NCBI RefSeq assembly: GCF_024054555.1
Contig: NZ_JAMXLY010000033.1
Location: forward strand, 1-38,936
From: Segatella cerevisiae
GTDB taxonomy: Bacteria; Bacteroidota; Bacteroidia; Bacteroidales; Bacteroidaceae
DNA length: 38,936 bases
Direction: 5' to 3'
Each line of letters starts with the position of its first letter. Positions within the stretch are counted from its first letter, which is position 1. Of the stretch, positions 16,221 to 24,781 are shown in pieces. The notes under the pieces were generated by a model that saw only the letters and a list, made by a program, of their open reading frames with translations, was not told the DNA's origin and searched no databases. A program made the translations under genes and the position numbers.

Positions 16221-16818
16221 AGACTAATCGATAGAAACTCTTATTGTATAATTTTAGAAGATAATCTACGCGTTTTTTTATTTTCTTTATTTTGAAAGAC
16301 TCTTTATTTCTTGGCTCTGGATATTTAAGACGTGCTACAATCTCAGCGCCTAGCTTAGGATTAAATATAGAATACTTATCACATCCATACTTTCGTAAAA
16401 TTTTATCCAAGTTATAGAAGTTAAATCCGTAATATGCTTTATTTAGGTAAAGTAATGCTATCGTTTTCTTATCAACATAATGATCTACTTTTATAGCTAA
16501 TATAATTTCAAGAATCTTTCGATATAACGTGGGTTCATTCATCCCAGTTAAAACTCTTACCAATTGTTGATTAATAGTACTTCCCCCTTCACGTTTACCT
16601 AGAATGTTATGCATTGCTGCTCGGAATATCGCAATCACATCAACTCCAATGTGGTATCTAAACCTCTTATCCTCTCCGGCAATTAACATATTAATAAGCA
16701 TTTCTGAAGAGGGGTTATCCTTTAGACAATTAATGTCTTGCTGGCTTTCCGATATTATTTTCTTAATTTTAGCCCAATAGTAATTGTATTCATAATTGAA
16801 CTTGGAGAATATATACAT
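16210..16818 (-). CDS. GT51 peptidoglycan transglycosylase domain without membrane anchor
   Basis: The 202 residues match the transglycosylase domain of class A PBPs/MtgA. Motif 1 is GEDKRFRYHIGVD with catalytic Glu49, motif 2 is EGGSTINQQLVR (77-88), motif 3 is RKILEI with Glu104, and motif 4 is KKTIALLYLNKAYYG (117-131). Family enzymes polymerise lipid II outside the inner membrane and carry an N-terminal membrane helix; here residues 1-30 (MYIFSKFNYEYNYYWAKIKK) contain no clear signal or transmembrane segment, and no transpeptidase follows. It is cotranscribed with the nucleotidyltransferase gene and lies near a TIR gene. Its role, whether in defence, toxicity or capsule anchoring, is open. 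Confidence 0.78.
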   Translation of the reverse strand: MYIFSKFNYEYNYYWAKIKKIISESQQDINCLKDNPSSEMLINMLIAGEDKRFRYHIGVDVIAIFRAAMHNILGKREGGSTINQQLVRVLTGMNEPTLYRKILEIILAIKVDHYVDKKTIALLYLNKAYYGFNFYNLDKILRKYGCDKYSIFNPKLGAEIVARLKYPEPRNKESFKIKKIKKRVDYLLKLYNKSFYRLVYEY

Positions 16819-16952
16819 TGAACAACTATATGCGAACTTAAGTAGCCGCTAATAGGATTTTAAAGTATGCGTCCAATTGAGTATAAACCTTTATAAACAA
16901 GGAGGTCTTGGTCTCCCAGCTTCTTATTGAACTGAGTAAATTTAACTATTCT

Positions 16953-17406
16953 TTAATTTAAGGCCAGCTGCCCAAGCAACATTTGGGCATAGTCTCGGCA
17001 ACCTTCGGAGAACTTCTTAAAGAACTCTTGGAAGTACACTTCAGCACCTTGACTCCCATCATCCGGCAAGTCTGGATGATGGTATGGTAAGTAGCCGCGC
17101 ACTCTATACCCCTTATCACTTTTTATAAATTTCCTTGCGGGCTTGCTTGTTGAGGCTCTTCTGACTCTTGAACTCCACCAGCAGCTCAGCATACTGATCA
17201 TCGGTCTTTTTCAGCTGATGCTGCATATCAGCCAGCTGATCCATTAGCTTTATCTGATACTCAAACTGCCTACGGTTAGCCTTCATAAGTTCCTCGTTAC
17301 GGGCTTCGGCTTTAGGTTTACGCTCTCTTGCTTCCTCCCTAAGACTATCCAACTTACCTTGGAGCTTCATGTCCTCCTTCTTGGAGACAAGTAGCAGTTT
17401 GACCAA
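16953..17406 (-). pseudogene. frameshifted coiled-coil ORF, possibly an IS66 transposase remnant
   Basis: The first part (17370 to about 17120) encodes a charged coiled coil ending QSLNKQARKEIYK-like residues before a TGA. Dropping one A from the AAAAA run near 17121 continues the frame as SDKGYRVRGYLPYHHPDLPD and ends QMLLGQLALN at 16953. The two halves therefore form one broken gene of about 140 residues. The coiled coil resembles the N-terminal region of IS66 transposases, but the C-terminal half is not recognised, so the IS66 reading is tentative. It separates the TIR gene from the GT51 gene. Confidence 0.5.
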
Positions 17407-17422
17407 AGGAGTTAGTTATTAT

Positions 17423-18214
17423 TTAATTGGACTTTATTATTTTCCACAAATTTTGCTTATCTTCGTGCATAACATATAGTATCATTATAGGTTTGTCGGT
17501 TTTTGCTGTAAATTTAATACGTCGTGAAAAGCCAGGAACTAATGAATCAGGTAAATCTATACGTATTCCATTCAGCATTACATTAAAGCCATCACCCTTT
17601 AAAGGAATAACACCTTTGTTGAAACCAAATCTCATAATATTTACGCCAATAATTTCGAAGTTTATTTCATTATCGTTGTTACTTGTAACAAATACAAAAT
17701 GCGGAGTTGGCTCCATGAAATAATTGGCGCTTAATTCAATTTCAATTTCCCTATCTGTTCTTTTAATAAAATTTGCAGAAAGATTATTCACCTGCGTAAA
17801 TTTCGCATGGAAAGTATCTTGACCTTTGACAAGCTCAACCATAGAAGTTATGGTAGCTTCTAAGCCATTATTGAACAAATCAAGATATAGTGTCTGTGTC
17901 AGTATTGCAGGTAAGTCACAGCTATCCATTCTCACAGGTATAAGACGTACCAATCCATTAGAGGCTTTCATTAGTGCATTCTGCCACTCCATATTTACCA
18001 TATAGCTCTTTAAGCTATTGTCAGATACGAAGAAGAAAACAAAACGGCAACTTCCAAGACCTTGATTCATTTTATCAATGATCCCTTCTCCAGGTTTTAT
18101 AGACCACGAATCATAGAACACCTCATCTTGCCCAAAGGCGTTTGCCAATCTTATAGCAATAGGCTCTACTACAGGCTTATCTTTAGAATTATGGCTAATA
18201 AATATTGTGTACAT
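17423..18214 (-). CDS. TIR-domain protein with C-terminal beta-rich domain
   Basis: Residues 1-135 form a TIR domain: IFISHNSKDKPVVEPIAIRL (box 1), DEVFYDSWSIKPGEGI (box 2 region) and VNMEWQNALMKA, in which Glu76 is at the position of the catalytic glutamate of NAD-cleaving bacterial TIRs. Residues 150-263 are strand-rich, with no helix-rich or NTPase region, and are not recognised; they might sense a ligand. Bacterial TIR proteins often act in anti-phage defence by depleting NAD. It is the first gene of the AT-rich non-capsule segment at 15.5-18.2 kb. The start is ATG 18214. Confidence 0.82.
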   Translation of the reverse strand: MYTIFISHNSKDKPVVEPIAIRLANAFGQDEVFYDSWSIKPGEGIIDKMNQGLGSCRFVFFFVSDNSLKSYMVNMEWQNALMKASNGLVRLIPVRMDSCDLPAILTQTLYLDLFNNGLEATITSMVELVKGQDTFHAKFTQVNNLSANFIKRTDREIEIELSANYFMEPTPHFVFVTSNNDNEINFEIIGVNIMRFGFNKGVIPLKGDGFNVMLNGIRIDLPDSLVPGFSRRIKFTAKTDKPIMILYVMHEDKQNLWKIIKSN

Positions 18215-18280
18215 TTAGCATATATATTTGGTTATTAGAGAAGCTCTGACACTAGTCTGTTTCGTTTGGTTCTAGTTTAT

Positions 18281-18355
18281 TTCACACGGATTCCATTGAT
18301 GACACGGATTTTTCAACTATGTTTTGTCTTTGGTTATCTGTGGAATCTGTGTGAA
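18281..18355. repeat. 15-bp inverted repeat in the gap upstream of the TIR gene
   Basis: TTCACACGGATTCCA at 18281-18295 faces TGGAATCTGTGTGAA at 18341-18355 (one mismatch), with a third partial ACACGGATT in between. Such ATCTGTG/GGATT-type repeats recur between genes in Bacteroidales. The 279-base gap has no ORF I can support. Confidence 0.5.
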
Positions 18356-18493
18356 CCTTCTATATGATATTTTACAAACTTAGCCGACCTTCCATTCTCT
18401 CATAGTTCTCATAGGAAACAGGGAGCTTTGTAAGAGTGTCAGTCATTTCTTTTACAAAGGCGTATGGCATTTATCAATCAACTTATATTGGTA

Positions 18494-19492
18494 TTACCAG
18501 TAGCATGCATTTTCTACTTTTTTCGCATCCTTGGGTACATTCTCTGGTGAAGGATGAATCCAATATTCGTTTATCATTTTTGATATGCGGTGATTATTCT
18601 GCCATCGCGTGCCGATGATGCCGAATAGAACCTGGGTCCAGCCAGCAAGGTGCACAGCCTGCTTGCCCATTTTCTTTACATAAGCAGCCAGTGGCATGCC
18701 GTAAGCACCACAACCAATAAGGGCTATATCGAAATCTATCTTTGAGATATCATTTTCCATCTTCTCAAGAGCATCAAACCAGGTTTTGTATGGAGTCTTA
18801 ATACCAAGCATAGACTGGACGCTCTTATAAGTGATAAGCTCAAACTCTGGTAGGACATTAGGATCCTGCCAAATTTCTTTTCTGTGATTTTTATATTGAG
18901 AGGCTATATCCTCTGCGAAAGGATGCACAACAAGTACTTTCTTACCAGCAAGCTCCATAGTCCATGGGGCTTTATAGTAAAAAGGTGCGTAATATCCATC
19001 TAAGTTAATCTTTTTAGCACCCGCCAACTCGTCTTTGAAGATTCTCTCATTGCTTATATAGCTACCAAGAACATCTATCTCCTTCAATGCCTTATAGTTA
19101 ATATCATAATATTTAGGCAATAAGGAAATATTGTTTGGGAAGAAGCCAGATAGAAGGCAAAGTTCATTAAGGGCATTATTATCTACCCACCCTAAGGTTG
19201 GTATTTTACCTTTGATAAAATCAATGTACTCCTTTAAAGGATGATGTTTCTCATTTTGAATGTGATACATCACAATCGTATTAAGTTCTATTGTTCCAAA
19301 CTTTGATACCATACAAGGTTTATTACTGTGAAGTAATTCCCTCACATAGTCGTTGGCATCTTGGTCGAATAGTTCCACATAACCGAAATATTGTGTTCCC
19401 TGCCCCTTATTGTCTGTTTGGGGAACAAATATACGATGGCGAAGATTAGCTATTTTTCTAATTGCCTTTAGCAAAAACTCAGTATTCGTCAT
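18494..19492 (-). CDS. capsule-locus protein, possible GT-D-like glycosyltransferase
   Basis: The 332-residue soluble protein has SKFGTIELNTIVMYH at about residues 63-77 and, near the end, DFDIALIGCGAYGMPLAAYV followed by GKQAVHLAGWTQVLFGIIGTRW. The combination of an early FG-x-x-E motif and a late Rossmann-like G-C/G-A-YG segment resembles the GT-D (DUF1792) class of glycosyltransferases. The similarity is partial, so this is only a candidate. It lies between an acetyltransferase gene and the TIR module and reads in the operon direction. Start ATG 19492. Confidence 0.55.
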   Translation of the reverse strand: MTNTEFLLKAIRKIANLRHRIFVPQTDNKGQGTQYFGYVELFDQDANDYVRELLHSNKPCMVSKFGTIELNTIVMYHIQNEKHHPLKEYIDFIKGKIPTLGWVDNNALNELCLLSGFFPNNISLLPKYYDINYKALKEIDVLGSYISNERIFKDELAGAKKINLDGYYAPFYYKAPWTMELAGKKVLVVHPFAEDIASQYKNHRKEIWQDPNVLPEFELITYKSVQSMLGIKTPYKTWFDALEKMENDISKIDFDIALIGCGAYGMPLAAYVKKMGKQAVHLAGWTQVLFGIIGTRWQNNHRISKMINEYWIHPSPENVPKDAKKVENACYW

Positions 19493-19514
19493 AATTTTGT
19501 ATTTTCTGTTATGT

Positions 19515-20284
19515 TTAAAAAGTTGCTAAGCCCTTTGTAATAACAAAGGCTGTTCGTGATTTTAATTCATCCAAATCTTTACGTAGAAGTTTTTCCCCTG
19601 TGTCTTTTGCCGGGCTGCCAGCTATTAATGAGTATGGTGGTAAGTTGTGTTGACCTATTACCAGACTATTAGCACCAACAGTGCACCAATCGGATAAAAC
19701 AGTTCCCTTCAATATAGTCACACCTTTACATATCCAAACAAAGTTGCCAATTGATATGGGGTTAGTAAAAGGCCTCTCCGTTTTCTTTCCTTCGCCGTTA
19801 ATCTTATAACAATCGTGAAAATCGGTATCGCTTATTTGAACATTCCATGCACAACTAAAGAAACGACCTAATGAGATGCTCTCATAACAGTTTATGGAAG
19901 TTTCTCCCGTCATACCAGTATTTTCACCAATTTCAAGTTTTGCTCCTTTCTTGATTTCGAGTCTACAACCATTACCCATAAGGGTAGGGCCGTTAAAAAT
20001 GATGGTTCCCTGGTTGTATAGCCAAAATCCTTTTGTAGTACATGTTTTCTCAGATTGCTTTCCAAGTTTGATCATCCCAAAATAAACAGACTTTGACTTT
20101 ACTATCACCCCCCCCGATGTAAATGACCAAAATACGAATTAAAATTCATATGCGGTCTGTAGAGGAGTATCGGACAATGCACAGCCTGGTGTATGGGTAA
20201 ATTGAAGAAATTGTATATAAGTGTTTTTCCCCAACTCACTTCAAGGAAATCTTTGAAAATACGAAATATTTTGTTTAAAATCAT
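19515..20284 (-). CDS. hexapeptide acetyltransferase, phase-OFF by one base in a G8 tract
   Basis: The acetyltransferase body (MTGETSINCYESISLGRFFS, PISIGNFVWICKGVTILKGT, LIAGSPAKD) is in the frame that begins inside a run of eight G, with only a GTG at 20108 as a start. The natural N-terminus lies upstream in another frame: ATG 20284 reads MILNKIFRIFKDF, then LIYNFFNLPIHQAVHCPILL, as in relatives that open with an NF-LPF-A-KLPI segment. It runs to residue 59 and meets TGA right after the tract. With nine G, the two join as HRGGVIVKSKSVYFGMIKLG and give about 256 residues. Seen here it is OFF, unless the tract is misread. Confidence 0.85.
20108..20115. repeat. G8 homopolymer that breaks the acetyltransferase gene
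   Basis: Eight C on the plus strand, G in the coding strand. Eight gives ...CGG GGG GGG TGA (stop after 59 codons); nine gives CGG GGG GGG GTG and opens the full acetyltransferase frame. Confidence 0.82.
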
Positions 20285-20325
20285 TATTTGCCAATTGAAA
20301 TAGAGTTAACTATAAATGCGGACCT

Positions 20326-21858
20326 TTACCTTTTTATCTTATTCAGGATAATATTCTTAGCCCATGTCCTCTCACTTTTGGTAAAACCTATGATCCATAT
20401 CATAAAGAATGAGAACAGGAACATTGCTCCAGCTATTGCAAAAGATACTATATAGGAGAAAGACATCTTATAAAGGATCAAAGCCAGAATGCATGGTATA
20501 GCAAATGTCGCAATTTCTCTTAATGTGACTTCTATCAAATACCGTTTTACAGGATAGATAGGTAATATGGATTTCAAAGCAATTAATTCTGCAAAAAGGC
20601 ACGAAATTGCAGTTCCTATCAATACATATAAGAAACTTATGGCTGGACCACCCATCTTATAAATTACATAAACAACAGGAACTGCGAGCAACATAACACC
20701 ACCATTGGCTAATTGGAAATTTCGAATCTTTCCCGTAGCCTGAGCTACATTTTGCAATGTTCCTCCCATCGTATTTGCTTGGACATACAAAAGAGAGAAC
20801 ATACTAAATTCTACTGCATACTTGGGGGGATTTACAAGCCAAATTTCCAAAAGGGGTCGAATGATACTGATGATAGGCAAACTAATTAACATAAATAAGA
20901 AGAAGCCAAATTTACCACTCTTAAAATTGACTTTGAAACAGTACTCATAATCGCCGGATGCATAAGACTTTATGATTTGGGGGATAGACGCTCCTAAGAA
21001 ATTGGTTGCGAATGATGTTACGGCAGATTGTACATTATTCGATATTCCTTTTGCTGCATTAAACAGGGGACCGAAAAACATATTAATAAGCATGTTCATG
21101 CCCTGCCCATTTAATGTCCAAGCAAAATTTCCAATCAAGCTCCAACCTGAATAACCAAACAATTTCTTAAAAAGTGATTGAGACCAATAAAACTTATATT
21201 TACAGTTCTCGAATTTGTGCAAACAATATATTCTGTATATCATTGCAACCACAAACTGTATTAGAGCCAACAATATACCATAGGCGATAAGCTTATCTGT
21301 GAAAGCATACTGTAGTAGAATTACTATGCCCAACTTAAGCATGACCTCTATGATGCTAATATAGGCATAGGCATTCATATGCTCATGGCCAAAAATTGAA
21401 GCATTATAAGGTACCTGAGTGACAGATATCATTAATGTAAAGATAGAGCACTGCATTACCCAGAATGCAGCATCAAGCCTTTCTGCTGGTATAACAAGCT
21501 TATTGTAGAAGAACCATAGACCTATTGACTCACATAGAACAAAAAGCAGCAATGCCATAATCATATGAACATTCAGAAGCATTGAAAAGGTCTTCTGCTG
21601 TTGTTCAATTGTGTCTTTAGCAATGCCAAAAGCAATAAAACGCTCCGTTGCTTGCGCTAAAGCAGCATTGAGAAAAGCGAACATAGATACCATGCCGCCA
21701 ACGACATTGTATACACCATAGTCTACTACACCCAATACTCTCAATACGACTCTCGATGTATAGAGAGCAACAAGCATGACCAGTATCTGTCTCAGATACA
21801 GGAAGAGCGTGTTCTTCGCAATTCTTTTGCTGTTATTTTTAAGTTGGTCTGGTTGCAT
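20326..21858 (-). CDS. wzx: Wzx-type polysaccharide flippase (MOP superfamily)
   Basis: This 510-residue polytopic protein has about 12-14 hydrophobic segments and a start typical of Bacteroides repeat-unit flippases: NSKRIAKNTLFLYLRQILVM then LYTSRVVLRVLGVVDYGVYN. It would move undecaprenyl-linked repeat units across the inner membrane for the EpsG-type polymerase. It is the first capsule-assembly gene after the regulatory genes, and the nested IS elements lie just upstream, so its transcription may depend on readthrough or on a promoter in the IS. Start ATG 21858. Confidence 0.92.
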   Translation of the reverse strand: MQPDQLKNNSKRIAKNTLFLYLRQILVMLVALYTSRVVLRVLGVVDYGVYNVVGGMVSMFAFLNAALAQATERFIAFGIAKDTIEQQQKTFSMLLNVHMIMALLLFVLCESIGLWFFYNKLVIPAERLDAAFWVMQCSIFTLMISVTQVPYNASIFGHEHMNAYAYISIIEVMLKLGIVILLQYAFTDKLIAYGILLALIQFVVAMIYRIYCLHKFENCKYKFYWSQSLFKKLFGYSGWSLIGNFAWTLNGQGMNMLINMFFGPLFNAAKGISNNVQSAVTSFATNFLGASIPQIIKSYASGDYEYCFKVNFKSGKFGFFLFMLISLPIISIIRPLLEIWLVNPPKYAVEFSMFSLLYVQANTMGGTLQNVAQATGKIRNFQLANGGVMLLAVPVVYVIYKMGGPAISFLYVLIGTAISCLFAELIALKSILPIYPVKRYLIEVTLREIATFAIPCILALILYKMSFSYIVSFAIAGAMFLFSFFMIWIIGFTKSERTWAKNIILNKIKR

Positions 21859-22076
21859 ATTATATCTACATATTTGCTATCCTATACTATTATTTCTTAA
21901 TGTGGCAATTTAAAAGTAATGATAAAGAGACTGCTTTATGCTATAAGTCAAGAACTATTTCTTTAGATCGATTAATTTCAAATGCATCGTAAACGTCTAT
22001 TATTCCATGAACTATCTGGAAGCGCCCTGTTTATGGACGTCCCCAGACTTTACTCATAAATGTTAAACTTTCGTTA

Positions 22077-22343
22077 TTAACAAACTTTTGCGTAATAACA
22101 GGGCAAAAGTGTTTGATTTGAGATATTCTCGTCTGCAAACTTCACCAGAAGATCCTTGATGTAAACTACCGGTGAGATTGCATTCATCGCGCAGCTTTCA
22201 ACAACAGAGAACATAAAAGCTACGTTCTTTGCTGAACGCTCGCTGCCGATGTTCAAACAGTTCTTCAATGTTCGTTTGAAGTGGCGCATGTCCACCGGAT
22301 CCGGATAGATGTAATAGTCCTGCTCTGAAGTGAAGGATATCAT
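22077..22343 (-). pseudogene. IS66 tnpB start fused to tnpC end by deletion
   Basis: The first 25 residues, MISFTSEQDYYIYPDPVDMR, match the start of IS66 TnpB (Orf2: position DMR of its first motif). From LKNCLNIGSERSAKNVAF onward the sequence matches the C-terminal end of the IS66 DDE transposase TnpC (NYLFAGS-x-x-A type). More than 1.5 kb of normal tnpB-tnpC is missing in between, so the 88-residue product cannot be a transposase. It follows the tnpA stop by one base. Confidence 0.75.
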
Positions 22344-22344
22344 A

Positions 22345-22701
22345 TCAGCCTCCGATCTTTTGCAGCATCGTACAGACTTCCTCGATACTACAGTTGAACA
22401 TGCGGAAAAAAGTCCCGTTATCAAACCTGACACTGAAACGCTGTATTTCTTGATCTGACTTAATAGCTGGCTGACCACCATCGGGCTGGGACTCGTCCGG
22501 AACCACCTCAAGCCTGACCGGACTGCTGTCTGTCTTAGGCCGGGTGTATCTGTCCCAGAAATGTTTTCTATAGTAGCGATTGACATTTGAATAGTTGTAA
22601 TCGTTTTCCTCGCAGAACCGTTTCATTGAACCACTGCCTCCATACATTCTATATTCCCTGATGATGGCCGCATAGTCCGGTTTGTTTCTTTTTTCTTCCA
22701 T
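22345..22701 (-). CDS. IS66 accessory protein TnpA-like
   Basis: The 118-residue protein begins MEEKRNKPDYAAIIREYRMY and continues GGSGSMKRFCEENDYNYSNV, the helix-turn-helix start of Bacteroides IS66 accessory proteins; it ends with the FNGTFFRM-like and EVCTMLQKIGG region common to them. The ATG at 22701 coincides with the left end of IS1595, so its native promoter has been displaced. It may be expressed from the IS1595 end, if at all. Confidence 0.65.
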   Translation of the reverse strand: MEEKRNKPDYAAIIREYRMYGGSGSMKRFCEENDYNYSNVNRYYRKHFWDRYTRPKTDSSPVRLEVVPDESQPDGGQPAIKSDQEIQRFSVRFDNGTFFRMFNCSIEEVCTMLQKIGG

Positions 22702-23800
22702 TGTGTGATAAAATATTATATGATTATCCTCAACTGAGTGATTTTCTTCAATCATAGATTCTGTGCTGAAACATCGGCCTATAGGACATAGCCGCAACAA
22801 GTAGCCTGTCAAAAAGTCTGTCACCAAATGATCTGCGGTTGAACTTCCAGCAGAATTCATCCAGATAACTCTGAAGGAACTCGTCTTTGATGCCATGATA
22901 CATATCAAGCAAAAGTGACTTTGCATTCGATATGGCAGTGTGAACCCACGGCAGTATTTTCGATGCCTGCTCAGGAAGGGTCTTTATGGGATATACCTCT
23001 TTAAAATAACCTTTGAGTTTCGTATGAGATCTGGAGTCATCCGTGATTATTCTGGAATCCGCTGCAACTGCGACCTTTGAGACTTCGGTAACGGTACAGG
23101 CCTGTACATCAGGAACGACCTTCATTTTTATATGACCTGACTTGCGATCTTTCTTTCCTTTCTTCTGTTTATTCTCAGGAACTGCTTTACTTTCTATCAT
23201 TACCAGAACTTTTGACTTGCGCTGACTTCCTGCGCCTGCCTTCCGCTTTTCCTGTTTCTTTGTCTCGTCTGAATTTTCCGTGGAAAAGAAGGCTTCGTCA
23301 AGCTCAATACTCTCGGACAATTGATATGTGGTATCGCGCTGCCCCATTACCGACCGTAGTTTATGCATCATCTCCCAAATTGGCTGATAACGCTTATGAC
23401 CCAACTGGCGCTGCATTTCAAGGGCCGAGAACGTTTTCCGCGTGGAGGTCAGCAGGTGTATGGCAGTGAACCAATACATTAATGGTAATTTACTGTTATG
23501 CATTACGGTATCAGCCGTTAACGTCGTCTTGTGACCGCACTTCTTGCAAATCCAACATTTATTATACTTATCCCAGATTTGTTGATGACCACCACAGCGC
23601 TTACAGACAACACCAACTTTTTCCCGATGATTCTTGAGATACTCTTCGCAGGAAGCTTCATCGGGGAAACGTTTTGAAAATTCTATCAGTTTCATCTTGA
23701 CGAGGTTTTGATAATTGATGCAAAGATAAGGAATATCGAGAAAACCTCAAAATTATTAATCACCTAATTGAGGATAATCATTAAATATTATTTCACACAC
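22701..23800 (-). mobile_element. IS1595-family insertion sequence
   Basis: Long imperfect inverted repeats bound the element. The left end starts TTGTGTGATAAAATATTA (22701) and includes ATGATTATCCTCAACTGAGT; the right end, read inward from 23800, starts TTGTGTGAAATAATATTT and includes ATGATTATCCTCAATTAGGT. Together they span about 45 bases each, around a single transposase gene. No matching 8-bp target duplication is seen. It sits inside the IS66 remnant. Confidence 0.75.
22748..23695 (-). CDS. IS1595-family (ISXO2-like) transposase
   Basis: The 315-residue protein has an N-terminal zinc ribbon (C31-x2-C34 and C50-x2-C53, CKRCGG and CKKCGHKT), then SKLPLMYWFTAIHLL and the catalytic domain with SIELDEAFF (first Asp), VAADSRIITDDSRSH (second acidic position) and a C-terminal EFCWKFNRRSFGDRLFDRLL. 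This is the usual order for ISXO2-like transposases. It appears intact and may still be active. The start is ATG 23695. Confidence 0.9.
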   Translation of the reverse strand: MKLIEFSKRFPDEASCEEYLKNHREKVGVVCKRCGGHQQIWDKYNKCWICKKCGHKTTLTADTVMHNSKLPLMYWFTAIHLLTSTRKTFSALEMQRQLGHKRYQPIWEMMHKLRSVMGQRDTTYQLSESIELDEAFFSTENSDETKKQEKRKAGAGSQRKSKVLVMIESKAVPENKQKKGKKDRKSGHIKMKVVPDVQACTVTEVSKVAVAADSRIITDDSRSHTKLKGYFKEVYPIKTLPEQASKILPWVHTAISNAKSLLLDMYHGIKDEFLQSYLDEFCWKFNRRSFGDRLFDRLLVAAMSYRPMFQHRIYD

Positions 23801-23818
23801 AAAGGTATAACTTGTTTT

Positions 23819-24781
23819 TTACAACGCATGACGGAGAAATGGACGCTTACAACGCATAATTTTAACTATTGATGTCTTATTTTTAGTAGGAATATTTGCA
23901 TCATCAATAAGTTGAAATATCCTATATAATAACCTAAAATGTACAGATGCGATACTGTAATAAGTTACATAAAACTTATTGAATATTTCTATTGCTTTAT
24001 CCCGTCTTTCCTCATAGTTCTTACCCGTAATAGTTTTACCATCTTCTTTACAAGAATTAACTATATTACCCAAATCTTTATATTTATTAAGAGTATTACT
24101 ATATAAACTAAAAAGTATTTTGAATTGTTCATTGAATTGTTGGATACGATAAACGTCTGCAGTTTCTTTGTTAAGTTTACTATTGTCTTTGTTGGCATTA
24201 ATCTGTTTTTTAAGAGTAGAAGCCAATAGGCGTACACTAATATATGCTACAAAAGTCCCTAAAACTCCGCCTATTAAATCGCCATAAGCTCCAAAAAAGG
24301 TACTTGATTCACTGCTATTTTTCCCATATATAAGAGTTAGCACAAACCCAGCTGTTAGAAGAAGAAATGCTACTCCCGCAGCCAATTCCAGTCCTGTTAC
24401 TATTTTCTCCCAAGGTTCCTGCGAGTTCTTGAGCTTAACAGAAGAAGGTACTATTTCTGTTGTATTGTCCATGCCTGCACTTTTTTTTACATTGTGAACA
24501 CCTTGAGATGATTGAGAAGTAGACCAATTTGGATAATCATCTGACTTGCTACGATTGTTACTCCATTGTAAAGGATATAAGTTTGATAAGTCATCAGTTC
24601 CTCCATTAGAAACTGGATCTAGATGATCTATTTCCCATCCATACTCTGTTTCCTTTCCATACTGATCTCTTCTAATCCATGCGCCTGCATAATCCTTTCT
24701 ATATATGTTGGGATCATTGTTTGCTTCTTGTCTAGCTTTCATCCATACTTGTTGTATGGTGCTTTCATCAAAATTAGCCAT
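23819..24781 (-). CDS. HNH endonuclease - two-TM - putAbiC-like protein, truncated by IS66
   Basis: Residues 30-82 hold an HNH-type motif (GWEIDHLDPVSNGGTDDLSN, then PLQWSNNRSKSD). Two hydrophobic helices follow at about 129-152 and 162-186, the second as FFGAYGDLIGGVLGTFVAY, which is the opening of putative phage abortive-infection (putAbiC) proteins. The rest, QFNEQFKILFSLYSNTLN and FRLLYRIFQLIDD, also fits that family. The last 10-11 residues (CKRPFLRHAL) come from the IS66 end, so the C-terminus is lost. This would be a defence protein joining a nuclease-like domain to a membrane sensor. The fusion is inferred from one continuous frame; ATG 24781 is clear. Confidence 0.72.
   Translation of the reverse strand: MANFDESTIQQVWMKARQEANNDPNIYRKDYAGAWIRRDQYGKETEYGWEIDHLDPVSNGGTDDLSNLYPLQWSNNRSKSDDYPNWSTSQSSQGVHNVKKSAGMDNTTEIVPSSVKLKNSQEPWEKIVTGLELAAGVAFLLLTAGFVLTLIYGKNSSESSTFFGAYGDLIGGVLGTFVAYISVRLLASTLKKQINANKDNSKLNKETADVYRIQQFNEQFKILFSLYSNTLNKYKDLGNIVNSCKEDGKTITGKNYEERRDKAIEIFNKFYVTYYSIASVHFRLLYRIFQLIDDANIPTKNKTSIVKIMRCKRPFLRHAL

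Larger units (their letters stand above)
22018..23850 (-). mobile_element. IS66-family element, internally deleted and carrying IS1595
   Basis: The right end reads GTAAGCGTCCATTTCTCCGTC on the minus strand from 23850, the usual IS66 end. The left end reads GGAAGCGCCC on the plus strand from 22018. Between them lie a complete tnpA-type gene, a tnpB start fused to a tnpC end, and an inserted IS1595 element. The flanking 8-mers (22010-22017 and 23851-23858) do not match, so no target duplication is seen. The right end cuts the HNH-putAbiC gene. Confidence 0.65.

Noticed and set aside
18281..18355. Inverted repeat as a retron or CRISPR-like RNA
   Set aside because: No reverse transcriptase or cas gene is nearby and the motif resembles common Bacteroidales intergenic repeats.
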